Numbered from the stretch's first letter, positions 34,678-43,492 are shown. The stretch: DNA of 64,000 nt from Nocardia fusca NBRC 14340 (GCF_001618425.1 NZ_BDCU01000033.1:1-64000); one strand, 5' to 3'. The notes: a model not told the origin generated them from the sequence alone. Program-made: numbers and translations.

Positions 34678-35505
34678 ATGAGCACCGAATACCACTCCGC
34701 CACCGGTAACGAGATCGCGCTGTTCGAGATGGCGTACCGGCGCCGCATCCCGGTGATGCTCACCGGCCCGACCGGATGCGGCAAGACCCGGTTCGTCGAG
34801 CATATGGGCCGATTGCTGGACCGTCCGGTGGTCACCATCAGCTGCCACGACGATCTGACCAGTTCCGATCTGGTGGGCCGGTTCCTGGTCACCGGCGGCG
34901 ATGTGGTCTGGCACGACGGGCCGCTCACCCGCGCCGTGAAGGACGGCGCGATCTGCTATCTGGACGAGGTGGTCGAGGCCCGGCACGATTCGCTGGCGAT
35001 CCTGCACTCGCTCACCGATCACCGCCGCACGCTCTACCTGGACCGCGCGGACGAGATCGTACCGGCGCCGGGCCCGTTCATGCTGGTCTGCTCCTACAAC
35101 CCGGCCTACCGCAGTTCGCTCAAAGAGCTGAAACCCTCGTTCCGGCAGCGGTTCATGACGCTGGCCATGGACTATCTCGACGCGGATCGCGAAGCCGCGG
35201 TGGTGGTCGCCGAGACCGGGATCGAGCCGCCGGTGGCCCGGCAGTTGGTCGGCTGCGCACGAGTGATCCGCGAGGCGGACGAGGTGTTCCATTTCGAACC
35301 GCCGTCCACCCGGGTCCTGGTGACCGCCGGGCATCTGATCGCGGCGGGCGCGAACATCCGGGACGCCGCCGAAGCATGCATCCTGGCGCCGCTGAGCAGC
35401 AACGGCGCGATCAACGAAGGTCTGCGCGAGATCGCGGCGGCCGCACTGGCCACCGCGGAAACCGCTTTCGCGCAGCCGGTTCCAGAAGGAGGACCACGAC
35501 CGTGA
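34678..35505 (+). CDS. MoxR-family AAA+ ATPase (NorQ/CbbQ type)
   Basis: A 275-residue AAA+ ATPase. Walker A GPTGCGKT is at 30-37 and Walker B ICYLDEV at 92-98. The blocks TISCHDDLTSSDLVGRF, WHDGPLTRAVKDG, LVCSYNPAYRSS and ELKPSFRQRF are diagnostic of NorQ/CbbQ. It works with the VWA protein encoded 24 bases upstream. The stop overlaps the next gene's GTG start (GTGA). Confidence 0.95.
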   Translation: MSTEYHSATGNEIALFEMAYRRRIPVMLTGPTGCGKTRFVEHMGRLLDRPVVTISCHDDLTSSDLVGRFLVTGGDVVWHDGPLTRAVKDGAICYLDEVVEARHDSLAILHSLTDHRRTLYLDRADEIVPAPGPFMLVCSYNPAYRSSLKELKPSFRQRFMTLAMDYLDADREAAVVVAETGIEPPVARQLVGCARVIREADEVFHFEPPSTRVLVTAGHLIAAGANIRDAAEACILAPLSSNGAINEGLREIAAAALATAETAFAQPVPEGGPRP

Positions 35506-35621
35506 ACGAACAGGATCGCAGGCGCCGCCGCGCGCTGATCGCCGTCCAGATCTTCGCCTACGGATTCCTGTTGGCGATGTTCCTCATCCAGCTGCATATG
35601 TATTCGGTCCGGGATTGGTAG
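35502..35621 (+). CDS. 39-residue single-helix membrane peptide
   Basis: GTG 35502 to TAG 35621, overlapping the MoxR stop, with AAGGAGG upstream. It has an Arg-rich cytosolic head (DRRRRRALIAVQ), one membrane helix (IFAYGFLLAMFLIQLHMY) and a short polar tail. No family is recognised. The coupling to MoxR and to the next membrane protein (8 bases away) shows it belongs to the operon. It is a possible small subunit of the complex that MoxR/VWA matures. Confidence 0.65.
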   Translation: MNEQDRRRRRALIAVQIFAYGFLLAMFLIQLHMYSVRDW

Positions 35622-35629
35622 GAGCCGTC

Positions 35630-36349
35630 GTGAAACTTTCCGCTGTCTCCCTGCCATGGCGTACGGCCGCGCCGAAACCCGGCGACGCCTACGACGCCCA
35701 TCACGACGAATCCCGCCGCGCCCAGCGCGAAGCCGACAGGTGGCTCACCGCGGGCACCCTGCTGATGGGCACACTGGTCCTCGGTATCGTCGGCCTGCCG
35801 ATCTTCCTGCGCGGTGTCTGGCTACAGCGCAAGGCGCAGGAATCCGGACTCTCGGTGCGTCCGATCATCGTCACGCTGATCGGCTACCTGGTCATCCTGG
35901 ACGCCGCGCTCAACAGCCTGGGCTGGGCACTGGACCTCATCGCCAATCACACCCTGATCAACCGGGTGATCCTCACCGCCTGGGGCAACTTCTTCGACGC
36001 CGGCTACTTCTGGCACTACAACGAGCTGTGGATCGGCGGTTCGGGCGCGCCCGGCGAGAAGGGCTGGGAAGTCGCCCTGATGCTCACCGTGTTCCCGATG
36101 CGCATCGCCGCGGCGATCGCGTTTCTGCAGATGAAGCGGTGGGGGCACCAGTGGATGATCGTCACCTGCTGGTTCGGGCTGGTCATCTGGATCGGCTACA
36201 CGTTCAACATGACCATGTACGCCGACGTGCGCTACGACGGGGTGGTGCTGCCGGTGATCGGCTGGTGGCTCTACGACATCTTCTACATCACGCCGTTCCT
36301 GGCGATCCCCTATCTGCACACCGTCAACCGCGAGATCTTCTCCGACTGA
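35630..36349 (+). CDS. Five-helix membrane protein of unknown family
   Basis: A 239-residue protein from GTG 35630 (AGGAG five bases upstream). A soluble N-terminus of about 45 residues is followed by five membrane segments. Histidines lie in or near the helices: LIANHTLI, YFWHYNELW, RWGHQW and PYLHTVN. Several acidic residues are also near them, so metal binding is conceivable. I do not recognise the family: it is not NorB, NorC, PmoA/AmoA or a heme-copper oxidase by any motif I can see. In this operon it is the best candidate for the catalytic or core subunit (inference). Confidence 0.75.
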   Translation: MKLSAVSLPWRTAAPKPGDAYDAHHDESRRAQREADRWLTAGTLLMGTLVLGIVGLPIFLRGVWLQRKAQESGLSVRPIIVTLIGYLVILDAALNSLGWALDLIANHTLINRVILTAWGNFFDAGYFWHYNELWIGGSGAPGEKGWEVALMLTVFPMRIAAAIAFLQMKRWGHQWMIVTCWFGLVIWIGYTFNMTMYADVRYDGVVLPVIGWWLYDIFYITPFLAIPYLHTVNREIFSD

Positions 36350-36388
36350 CCGTGGCGGCAGTCGCATCCCTCTTCCGAAGGACCCCGC

Positions 36389-36826
36389 ATGAGCAAGAAA
36401 CCCTCCCCCGCAGGCGATCCGGAGAACGACGAGCTGCCGCTGGGCACTACCGCGCCGTACGCGCGGATGCACCGCTGGTTGCGGCGCGGTATCTTCGTCT
36501 GCCTGTTCGCGCTGGTCATCGAGGGCGCGTTCACGGTGCCGGCGCTGGCGCTGTGGTACGGCTGGCCGACCCTGTCGTTCACCGAGATCTGTAGTGAACT
36601 GATGAAGGTCAGGTATTCCGACGGCACCCTCGAATGCGAGCATCCGTATCCGCTGTCGGGTCCGCCCTTCGGCGGCCCACCCGAGGCGGCCGGTCAGCGG
36701 ACCGCGCAGGACGAATGGAGTATCCAGCCGAAACCCGGCTGGGACCGGATCGGTTTCCGCGAACTGGTCCGGATCCACGAGGACCGGCTCGCCCGGGAAG
36801 CCGCCGAAGCACCGCCGCCTCGCTGA
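36389..36826 (+). CDS. Single-span membrane protein with two cysteines
   Basis: A 145-residue protein. A polar N-terminus of about 32 residues is followed by one membrane helix (GIFVCLFALVIEGAFTVPAL) and an outside domain. That domain has two cysteines 20 residues apart (TEICSELM and TLECEHPYP) and an Ala/Pro-rich tail. AAGGA is 7 bases before the ATG at 36389. It is the last gene of the VWA/MoxR operon. The topology resembles a small membrane-anchored subunit, but no family is recognised. Confidence 0.7.
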   Translation: MSKKPSPAGDPENDELPLGTTAPYARMHRWLRRGIFVCLFALVIEGAFTVPALALWYGWPTLSFTEICSELMKVRYSDGTLECEHPYPLSGPPFGGPPEAAGQRTAQDEWSIQPKPGWDRIGFRELVRIHEDRLAREAAEAPPPR

Positions 36827-36881
36827 TCGAGGCATCCACGAACCGGCGGCCGCGGATCATCCGGGCTGCCGGCTCGTGGGT

Positions 36882-36998
36882 TCAGCAGTATCTGTAGAAC
36901 CCTTCCCCGGTAGCCACTCCGAGCCTGCCCTTGTGGCGATCCGCCAGGTCTTGTCGACCGCCTCGGGTTCGGCGTAGTCGCCCAGCGTTTTCAAACAG
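36882..36998 (-). pseudogene. 3-hydroxyacyl-CoA dehydrogenase remnant, frameshifted
   Basis: On the minus strand one frame reads LKTLGDYAEPEAVDKTWRI, and the next frame reads RHKGRLGVATGEGFYRYC then a stop. The first matches the middle of FadB-like 3-hydroxyacyl-CoA dehydrogenases and the second the extreme C-terminus. The segment between them is deleted and the frame is broken, so this is a decayed fragment. Nothing else of the gene remains upstream. Confidence 0.7.
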
Positions 36999-37000
36999 TA

Positions 37001-37019
37001 TTTCAATCAATGATTGAAA
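37001..37019. promoter_or_regulatory. TetR palindrome
   Basis: TTTCAATCA-A-TGATTGAAA is a perfect 9-1-9 palindrome about 30 bases upstream of the chosen TetR start. It contains an upstream in-frame ATG, which argues against that codon being the usual start. Confidence 0.7.
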
Positions 37020-37048
37020 ACCCACCGGCACAGTGGTTCACTGGCCCC

Positions 37049-37627
37049 ATGCCCCAGCGAGTTTCGGCCGCGACCCGGGAACGCCTGCTCACGGCCGCCG
37101 AACGACTGCTGCTCACCGAGCGCTACGACGACGTCTCGGTACGCCGCATCTGCACCGAGGCCGGAGCGAACCCCGCCGCCGTCCACTACCACTTCGGATC
37201 CAAGGAAGCCCTGGTGGCGGCCCTGCTCGAAGAACGGCTCGGGGCGCTGTGGGCCGACCGCCTCACCGAGGTCACCGCCGCCGCCGGACCCGTGGCCGAT
37301 CTCGTCGACGCGGTCCTGGCCCCGTTCACCGACCTGGCCGCCGACCCGCTGGGCCGGCTGCACCTGCGGTTGCTCGCGCAATGCGTGATCGACCGGCAGG
37401 TGGGCCCGTGGCAGCAGCAGTGGTTCCGGATCGACTCATGGGCCGGCCTGCTACCCGGGGTGGGCGAACCGGAGAGCCGGCGCCGCTGGATGCTCGCGTT
37501 CGACCTCGTCATCATGCGATTCGGCCGCGCCGCCGCCGAGGACCGGGCGCTGAGCCCACAGGCCGTGGCCACCCTGCGCACCTTCGTCGTGGCCGGTCTG
37601 ACCGCACCGACAGGAGATATCTCGTGA
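37049..37627 (+). CDS. TetR-family regulator
   Basis: TetR regulator of about 192 residues (ATG 37049; an in-frame ATG at 37010 lies in the operator). The HTH contains DVSVRRICTEAGANPAAVHY followed by HFGSKEALVAALL. The C-terminal domain resembles TetR proteins that control lipid or xenobiotic genes. Its stop overlaps the GTG of the Old Yellow Enzyme gene (GTGA), so the two are co-expressed and autoregulated from the palindrome. Confidence 0.87.
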   Translation: MPQRVSAATRERLLTAAERLLLTERYDDVSVRRICTEAGANPAAVHYHFGSKEALVAALLEERLGALWADRLTEVTAAAGPVADLVDAVLAPFTDLAADPLGRLHLRLLAQCVIDRQVGPWQQQWFRIDSWAGLLPGVGEPESRRRWMLAFDLVIMRFGRAAAEDRALSPQAVATLRTFVVAGLTAPTGDIS

Positions 37628-38829
37628 CCGACGTATTCGCCCCCGCCCCGCTGGGGCCGCTCACCCTCCGTAACCGGGTGATCAAGGCCGCGACATTCGA
37701 GGGACGCACCCCGGACGCGCTGGTCACCGACGACCTGATCGAATTCCACCGGGAGGTCGCGGCGGGCGGGGTCGGGATGACAACCGTTGCCTACTGCGCG
37801 GTCGCGCCCGGCGGCCGCACCGACCGTCACCAGATCTATATGCGCCCCGAGGCGGTGCCGGGCCTGCGCCGGCTCACCGACGCCGTCCACGCCGAAGGCG
37901 CGGCGGCCAGTGCCCAGATCGGCCATGCGGGGCCGGTGGCCAATTCCGCGTCCAATCGCCTGCCCGCGCTGGCGCCCAGCCGGCTGTTCAGCCCCCTGGG
38001 GATGAGCCCGATGAAGGTGCCCGACGCGGCCGAGATCCACGACCTCGTCACCGCCCACGCCGACGCGGCACTGCTGGCGATCGAGTCCGGATTCGACGCG
38101 GTGGAAATACATTTCGGGCACAACTACTTGGTGAGTTCGTTCCTGAGCCCGCTGCTGAACCGGCGCAAGGACCGCTACGGCGGCCCGCTCGAGAACCGTG
38201 CCCGGCTGGCTCGCGATATCGCCCGCCGGGTGCGCGAGGCGGTCGGCGACCGGATCGCGGTCACCGCGAAGCTGAATATGGAGGACGGCGTCCGCGGCGG
38301 TCTCACCCTGCCGGAATCGTTACAGGTGGCCGCATGGCTGGAAGCCGACGGCGCGCTCGACGCGCTGGAGCTGACCGCGGGCAGTTCCCTGCTGAATCCG
38401 ATGCTGCTGTTCCACGGCGCGGCACCGCGCCGCGAGTTCGCGAAAACCCTGCCGGGGCCGGCCCGCTGGGGTTTCCGGCTGATCGGGAAGGCGTTCCTGC
38501 GCGAATACCCGTACGAGAAGGCGTATCTGCTCGAACGCGCGCGGCAGTTCCGCCGCGAGCTGGCCATGCCGCTGGTGCTGCTGGGCGGTATCACCGACCG
38601 GGAGTCGATGGATCTGGCGATGGCGGAGGGGTTCGATTTCGTCGCCATGGGCCGAGCCCTGCTGCGCGAGCCGGATCTGTTGCACCGTATCCGATCCGAC
38701 GCGAACACCGAGTCCGCCTGCGTGCACTGCAACGAATGTATGCCGACCATCTACAGCCGCACCCGGTGCGTGCTCCGGCTCGATCAACTCGAGCCCACGG
38801 TCCCGGATACCTCGACCGCCGGCGAATAG
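37624..38829 (+). CDS. NADH:flavin oxidoreductase (Old Yellow Enzyme family)
   Basis: FMN-dependent TIM-barrel protein of 401 residues. The N-terminus LGPLTLRNRVIKAATFEGRT, the catalytic/binding block AVEIHFGHNYLVSSFLSPLL (the usual HxAHGYL is replaced by HFGHNYL), YGGPLENR, and the phosphate-binding end GFDFVAMGRALLREPDL are seen. The C-terminal CVHCNECM is a cysteine motif like that of the larger 2,4-dienoyl-CoA reductase type, but no Fe-S/FAD extension follows. AGGAG precedes the GTG. Probably reduces an enoyl or enone substrate. Confidence 0.9.
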   Translation: MTDVFAPAPLGPLTLRNRVIKAATFEGRTPDALVTDDLIEFHREVAAGGVGMTTVAYCAVAPGGRTDRHQIYMRPEAVPGLRRLTDAVHAEGAAASAQIGHAGPVANSASNRLPALAPSRLFSPLGMSPMKVPDAAEIHDLVTAHADAALLAIESGFDAVEIHFGHNYLVSSFLSPLLNRRKDRYGGPLENRARLARDIARRVREAVGDRIAVTAKLNMEDGVRGGLTLPESLQVAAWLEADGALDALELTAGSSLLNPMLLFHGAAPRREFAKTLPGPARWGFRLIGKAFLREYPYEKAYLLERARQFRRELAMPLVLLGGITDRESMDLAMAEGFDFVAMGRALLREPDLLHRIRSDANTESACVHCNECMPTIYSRTRCVLRLDQLEPTVPDTSTAGE

Positions 38830-39007
38830 GCCGCGAACGGCGCATGGGAACCACCTGTTCACAAAAATCGTCGACCCCAGTTAACGAACACCTATTGAAT
38901 GCGCCGTTGTTTAACGGTACGGTCTAGGCATCAGAGCACAGCCGCACTTCCACAGTGCAACTGCTTCCGCCACCGCCCCCGGGCGGCGCTACGACCGAGG
39001 ACGAATC

Positions 39008-39424
39008 ATGCACCGAACCACACGCACCCGCCGACTCGCCGTCCGGATCGCGGCCACCGCCGCGATCGCCCTGGCCCCGCTGGCGCTCACCGCCGCGCCC
39101 GCGCTCGCCGACAACGGCGCCCCCGTCGTCGCCGACAACGGGGGCGAGGTCCAGGACGTGAGCCGCCCCGGCCGCCACGGCCACGGCCACGGCCACGGTT
39201 ACGGCGATCGCGGGTGGCACGGCCGCCACGACCACAGCTGGAACGGCCGGCACGACAACCCGGTCGACTGGAACCGCGGCCGCAACCGCCACGACCGGGA
39301 CCGGGACCGCGGCTGGGACCGGGGCCGGCACCACAACCACGGCTGGGATCACGGCCACCACCGTCCCGGTTTCGGTCTGCCCTTCCCGCGGCTCTACCTG
39401 CCCGGCACCGGCAGCGCTTTCTGA
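39008..39424 (+). CDS. Secreted His/Gly/Asp/Arg-rich protein
   Basis: A 138-residue protein with a clear Sec signal peptide (Arg-rich start, AATAAIALAPLALTAAPALA) and likely cleavage before DNGAPV. The mature part is low complexity: repeated GHGHGHGYGDRG, HDHSWNGRHD and DRDRDRGWDRG segments, many of which could bind Zn, Ni or Cu. It ends in a hydrophobic Pro/Leu segment. No catalytic domain is visible. GAATC-type upstream sequence gives no strong ribosome site. Metal binding is inference from composition. Confidence 0.7.
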   Translation: MHRTTRTRRLAVRIAATAAIALAPLALTAAPALADNGAPVVADNGGEVQDVSRPGRHGHGHGHGYGDRGWHGRHDHSWNGRHDNPVDWNRGRNRHDRDRDRGWDRGRHHNHGWDHGHHRPGFGLPFPRLYLPGTGSAF

Positions 39425-39486
39425 GACCTGAACAACGGCACATCAATCAAGTGTCGATAGGCCTCGGGCAGGCCCGGCCCGAGACA

Positions 39487-39527
39487 GCGAACCGGCCGGC
39501 CATGGCGACTGTGCCGGCCGGTTTCGC
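39487..39527. terminator. Bidirectional terminator hairpin
   Basis: GCGAACCGGCCGGC pairs with GCCGGCCGGTTTCGC across a 12-base loop, with one bulged base. It lies between the convergent secreted-protein and gadB genes and abuts the gadB stop. Confidence 0.65.
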
Positions 39528-40967
39528 TCACCCACCCGTCGGCCGCGCTCCCGCCCGGTGCGGGCGGATCTCGGCGCCGTGTGAGAACGCCGCGGCCTCG
39601 GCGCCGCGCTGCGGCGCCTGCTGGGCGCGCAACCGCGGCAGCGCGCGCTGCAACGCCTCGATCAGCAGGTCGGCGAGGTCGTGGCTGAAACCGTTGCGAA
39701 CCACCACCCGCAGCACCGCCAGATCCTCCCGGTCGGCCGGGAAGGTGTAGGCGGGCACCAGCCAGCCCTGTTCCCGCAGCGCCGCCGAAACATCGAAGAC
39801 CGAATACCCGGTCTCGCCCTCGGCCAGCGTGAAGGCGAAGACGGGCAACTGTCGGCCGTCGGTGATCAGCCGGAACGGGCCCAGCCGCGCGATCCGGTCG
39901 GCCAGCGCGGACGCGACCTCCCGGCAGTAGCCCTGCACCCGCGCGTAGCCGCGGTGCCCGAGCCGCAGGAATGTGTAGTACTGCGCCACCACCTGCGCGC
40001 CGGGCCGGGAGAAGTTCAGCGCGAAGGTCGGCATCTGCCCGCCGAGGTAGTTCACCCGGAATACCAGGGCCTCCGGGAGAGCGTCGGCGTCGCGCCACAG
40101 CACCCAGCCCACCCCCGGATAGATCAGCCCGTATTTGTGGCCCGAGGTGTTGATCGAGGTGACCCGGGGTTGCCGGAAATCCCATTCCAGTTCGGGATCG
40201 CAGAACGGCGCGATCATGGCGCCCGACGCCCCGTCCACGTGCACGGGAATATCCCAGCCGTGTTCGGCCTGCACCCGGTCCAGCGCCGCGCAGATCTCGG
40301 CGACCGGTTCGTAGCTGCCGTCGAACGTGGACCCCAGGATCGCCACCACCCCGATCGTGTTCTCGTCGCAGCGGGCCGCCGCCTCCGTGGCGGTGAGATG
40401 GAACCGCTCCCCCGACATCGGCACCACGCGCGGCTCGACATCCCAGTACTCGGCGAACTTCTCCCAGCACACCTGGACATTGATCCCCATCACCAGGTTG
40501 GGTCGCTCGGTGGACTGTCCGGCGGCCCGGCGCTTCAGCTGCCACCGGCGCTTCATGGCCAGTCCGGCCAGCATGCACGCCTCACTGGAGCCGGTGGTCG
40601 AACACCCGACGGCATGATCGGGGTCGGCGGCGTGCCACAGATCTGCCAGGATCCGCACACATCGCTGCTCCAGTTCGGCGGTGCGCGGGTACTCGTCCTT
40701 GTCGATCATGTTCTTGTCGAAGCATTCGCTCATCAGCACCTGCGCCGCGGGTTCCATCCAGGTCGTGACGAAAGTGGCGAGGTTGAGCCGGGCGTTGCCG
40801 TCGAGCAACAGTTCGTCGTGCACGATCTGGTAGGCGGTGTCGCTGTCCAGCTCCCCGGCGGGCAACCGGTTGCGGGGTACCTCGACCGGCTCCCGGGTGA
40901 ACACCGGATTCACCGCGATATCGTCCCGGTCGGAGCCATCGGGCTGAGACGGATGAGTCAATGCCAT
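39528..40967 (-). CDS. gadB: Glutamate decarboxylase
   Basis: PLP-dependent enzyme of 479 residues that turns glutamate into GABA and CO2, consuming a proton. The PLP lysine is in SINTSGHKYGLIYPG. The substrate motifs TGSSEACMLAGLAMKRRW and HVDGASGAMIAPF match GadA/GadB. The ATG at 40967 has GGAGG 5 bases upstream; the frame is open another 168 bases without family similarity. The C-terminal 30 residues (Ala/Arg/Gly-rich) are longer than in E. coli GadB. No glutamate/GABA antiporter gene is adjacent. Confidence 0.95.
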   Translation of the reverse strand: MALTHPSQPDGSDRDDIAVNPVFTREPVEVPRNRLPAGELDSDTAYQIVHDELLLDGNARLNLATFVTTWMEPAAQVLMSECFDKNMIDKDEYPRTAELEQRCVRILADLWHAADPDHAVGCSTTGSSEACMLAGLAMKRRWQLKRRAAGQSTERPNLVMGINVQVCWEKFAEYWDVEPRVVPMSGERFHLTATEAAARCDENTIGVVAILGSTFDGSYEPVAEICAALDRVQAEHGWDIPVHVDGASGAMIAPFCDPELEWDFRQPRVTSINTSGHKYGLIYPGVGWVLWRDADALPEALVFRVNYLGGQMPTFALNFSRPGAQVVAQYYTFLRLGHRGYARVQGYCREVASALADRIARLGPFRLITDGRQLPVFAFTLAEGETGYSVFDVSAALREQGWLVPAYTFPADREDLAVLRVVVRNGFSHDLADLLIEALQRALPRLRAQQAPQRGAEAAAFSHGAEIRPHRAGARPTGG

Positions 40968-41282
40968 GGAGACCTCCACCAGCATTCGGGCCGGACGTCG
41001 CACCGCCCGGGCGGGCAGCGACCCCGAGTATCGCCTGGCGCACCGCCGATCCGACGCACAGCGCCCCGGCGGGTCGGGTACCGGCTCCCTTCCCGCAAGG
41101 CCCCGGGTGATCGCGCGGCGCCGACCACCCCGCATCTGGGCGGGATGTGCCCCGGGGCCGGACCGCGCGGGCTACGCTCGGCCGATCGGTCCGTGCGCCG
41201 GCCACCGAGCCCGGCGTCGCCGGATCGTGGCATTCCCCCTGGTAATACATCCGCACATCCGCATCACCAGAGGAGGAGACCT

Positions 41283-41708
41283 GTGAAATCCGTCAACGCG
41301 TATCTCATGTTCAACGGCAACGCCGAGGAGGCGTTCACCTTCTACCAGTCGGTGTTCGGTGGCGAACTCCAGCTCATCCGGTTCGGCGATATGGGCGAGG
41401 GGGCGAACCTGCCGGACGAGGCCAAGAGCCTGGTGGCGCATACGGCACTGCCGCTGGCCGGGACCGGCCAGATACTGATGGGCTCGGACTGCCCGCCCGG
41501 GCAGACCGTGGAGGTTCCGCGGCGGCCGAACTTCACCGTCTGCCTCGAGGTCAGCGACCGCGACGAAGCGGAGCGGGTGTTCGGTGCGCTGAGTGAGGGC
41601 GGGTCGGTGGATATGCATCTCGCCGAAACGGAGTGGACCGAACTGTTCGGCATGCTCACCGACAAGTTCTCCATCCCCTGGATGATCGACTTCAACTCGT
41701 CGCAGTAG
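41283..41708 (+). CDS. VOC-family (PhnB-like) protein
   Basis: A 141-residue glyoxalase/bleomycin-resistance fold protein of the PhnB-like group. It begins KSVNAYLMFNGNAEEAFTFY, with QSVFGGELQLIRFGDM and ends ELFGMLTDKFSIPWMIDF. This group usually lacks a defined reaction. GAGGAGGAG precedes the GTG at 41283. The MFS exporter gene follows after 17 bases, so they form an operon; a drug-binding role is possible but unproven. Confidence 0.85.
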   Translation: MKSVNAYLMFNGNAEEAFTFYQSVFGGELQLIRFGDMGEGANLPDEAKSLVAHTALPLAGTGQILMGSDCPPGQTVEVPRRPNFTVCLEVSDRDEAERVFGALSEGGSVDMHLAETEWTELFGMLTDKFSIPWMIDFNSSQ

Positions 41709-41725
41709 CGGCCGCCCGCATCCCT

Positions 41726-43366
41726 ATGAGCACCGGGCAACCCGAGGCCCCGCCGGCACGATCCGGTTCCGGAACGGTGCTGGCCGTGCTGTGCGCGGGC
41801 CAGTTCCTCATGGCCCTCGACAGTTCGGTGATGAACGTATCCATGGCGACCGTGGCACAGGACCTCGGGACGAGCATCACCGGTATCCAGACCGCCATAA
41901 CCCTGTACACGCTGGTGATGGCGTCGCTGATGATCACCGGCGGAAAGATCGGCGCGATCGTCGGCCGCCGGCGCGTTTTCGCGATCGGTTTGGTCGTGTA
42001 CGGTCTGGGGTCGTTCGTCACCGGGCTCGCGCCGAATCTCGCCGTCCTGCTGGTGGGCTGGTCGCTGCTCGAGGGGATCGGCGCGGCATTGATCATGCCG
42101 GCGATCGTGGCCCTGGTGGCCGCGAACATCCCGGCCGAACGCCGGACCGCGGCCTACGGTCTCATCGCGGCCGCGGCCGCCGCGGCGATCGCGGTGGGCC
42201 CGCTGCTGGGCGGTGCGGTGACGACCTACGCCTCCTGGCGGTTCGTCTTCTTCGGTGAAGTGGTTGTGGTCGTGCTGATCCTGCTGCTGTTACGCAAGAT
42301 GAACGACACCTCCGCCGAACAGGCCCACCTCGACTACCTCGGTTCGGCGCTGTCGGTATGCGGCCTGGCCATGATCGTGTACGGCGTACTCCGCTCGAGC
42401 GAATGGGGCTGGATCCAGGAGCGGCCCGGCGCCCCGGCCGTCTTCGGCCTGTCCCCGGTGATCTGGCTGCTGCTCGGGGGACTGCTCGTGCTGTACCTGC
42501 TCCGCGAACGCCTGGCGGCCTGTGTCCGCACGGGGCGCGAACCGCTCTTCGACCCGGAACTGCTGGGCAACCGGCAGCTCACCGGCGGTCTGGGGATGTT
42601 CTTCGCCCAGTTCGCGGTGCAGGCCGGCGTGTTCTTCACCGTCCCGCTGTTCCTCTCGGTGGTACTCCAGCTCAGCGCGCTCGGAACCGGCGCCCGCTTG
42701 CTGCCGCTGTCGGTCGCATTGATCGTGACCGCCGTCGGCATCCCGAAATTCGCACCGCGCGTGGGGGCCCGGCGCGTGGTCCGCCTGGGCCTGCTCGCCA
42801 TGACCATCGGGATACTGCTGCTGGCCGGCGGAATGGCCCCCGGGGCCGACGCGCGCGTGGTCGCGATTCCGATGCTGTTGATGGGCGCGGGTCTGGGTGC
42901 GCTGGCGTCGCAACTGGGCGCGGTGACCGTCTCCGCGGTGCCCGAATCGCGCAGTGCCGAGGTCGGCGGGCTGCAGAACACCGCCACCTACCTCGGTGCG
43001 TCGCTGGGCACCGCGCTGATCGGCTCCATCCTGATCGCCACCCTGACCTCGTCGGTCACCGAGGGGATCGAGAACGATCCCGCTGTGCCGGCCTCCGTCC
43101 AGCAGCAGGCCACCACCGTGCTGGCCGACGGCGTCCCGTTCCTGTCCGACACCCAGTTGCGCGACGCACTCGCCGCCGCCGGAGTGGACGGACCCACCGC
43201 CGATTCGGTCGTCTCGGTCAATACCGCGGCCCGCCTGGACGCGCTGCACACAGCGTTCGCGGCAACGGCGCTGCTGGCCGTGCTCGCGCTGTTCGGCACC
43301 CGGCGGCTACCCGAACGGCCCTTGGCGCAGGCGGAGGACGACGCCGGTCCACCCGCTTCCGGATGA
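41726..43366 (+). CDS. DHA2-type MFS drug exporter (EmrB/QacA family)
   Basis: A 546-residue MFS protein with 14 predicted membrane helices. The helix-1 motif FLMALDSSVMNVSMATVAQD and the motif-A loop GGKIGAIVGRRRVFAIG are diagnostic of proton-coupled multidrug exporters. An acidic/Gln-rich loop near the C-terminus lies between the last two helices, as in this family. There is no strong ribosome site before the ATG at 41726, so it may depend on coupling to the VOC gene. Confidence 0.9.
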   Translation: MSTGQPEAPPARSGSGTVLAVLCAGQFLMALDSSVMNVSMATVAQDLGTSITGIQTAITLYTLVMASLMITGGKIGAIVGRRRVFAIGLVVYGLGSFVTGLAPNLAVLLVGWSLLEGIGAALIMPAIVALVAANIPAERRTAAYGLIAAAAAAAIAVGPLLGGAVTTYASWRFVFFGEVVVVVLILLLLRKMNDTSAEQAHLDYLGSALSVCGLAMIVYGVLRSSEWGWIQERPGAPAVFGLSPVIWLLLGGLLVLYLLRERLAACVRTGREPLFDPELLGNRQLTGGLGMFFAQFAVQAGVFFTVPLFLSVVLQLSALGTGARLLPLSVALIVTAVGIPKFAPRVGARRVVRLGLLAMTIGILLLAGGMAPGADARVVAIPMLLMGAGLGALASQLGAVTVSAVPESRSAEVGGLQNTATYLGASLGTALIGSILIATLTSSVTEGIENDPAVPASVQQQATTVLADGVPFLSDTQLRDALAAAGVDGPTADSVVSVNTAARLDALHTAFAATALLAVLALFGTRRLPERPLAQAEDDAGPPASG

Positions 43367-43492
43367 TCCCGTACCCGTGCATCGGTCACCGGCGCCTTCA
43401 TCTCGGGTAGTCGGCAGCGGACTCGGACAACCGCCGCATACCGAACCCCGACTCCCGAACAGGGCACCCGAGATCTCGCGGTGCCGGACCGC

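Noticed and set aside
32994..36826. Nitric oxide reductase operon
   Set aside because: NorD- and NorQ-like genes are present, but the membrane proteins show no NorB/NorC motifs and are far too small.
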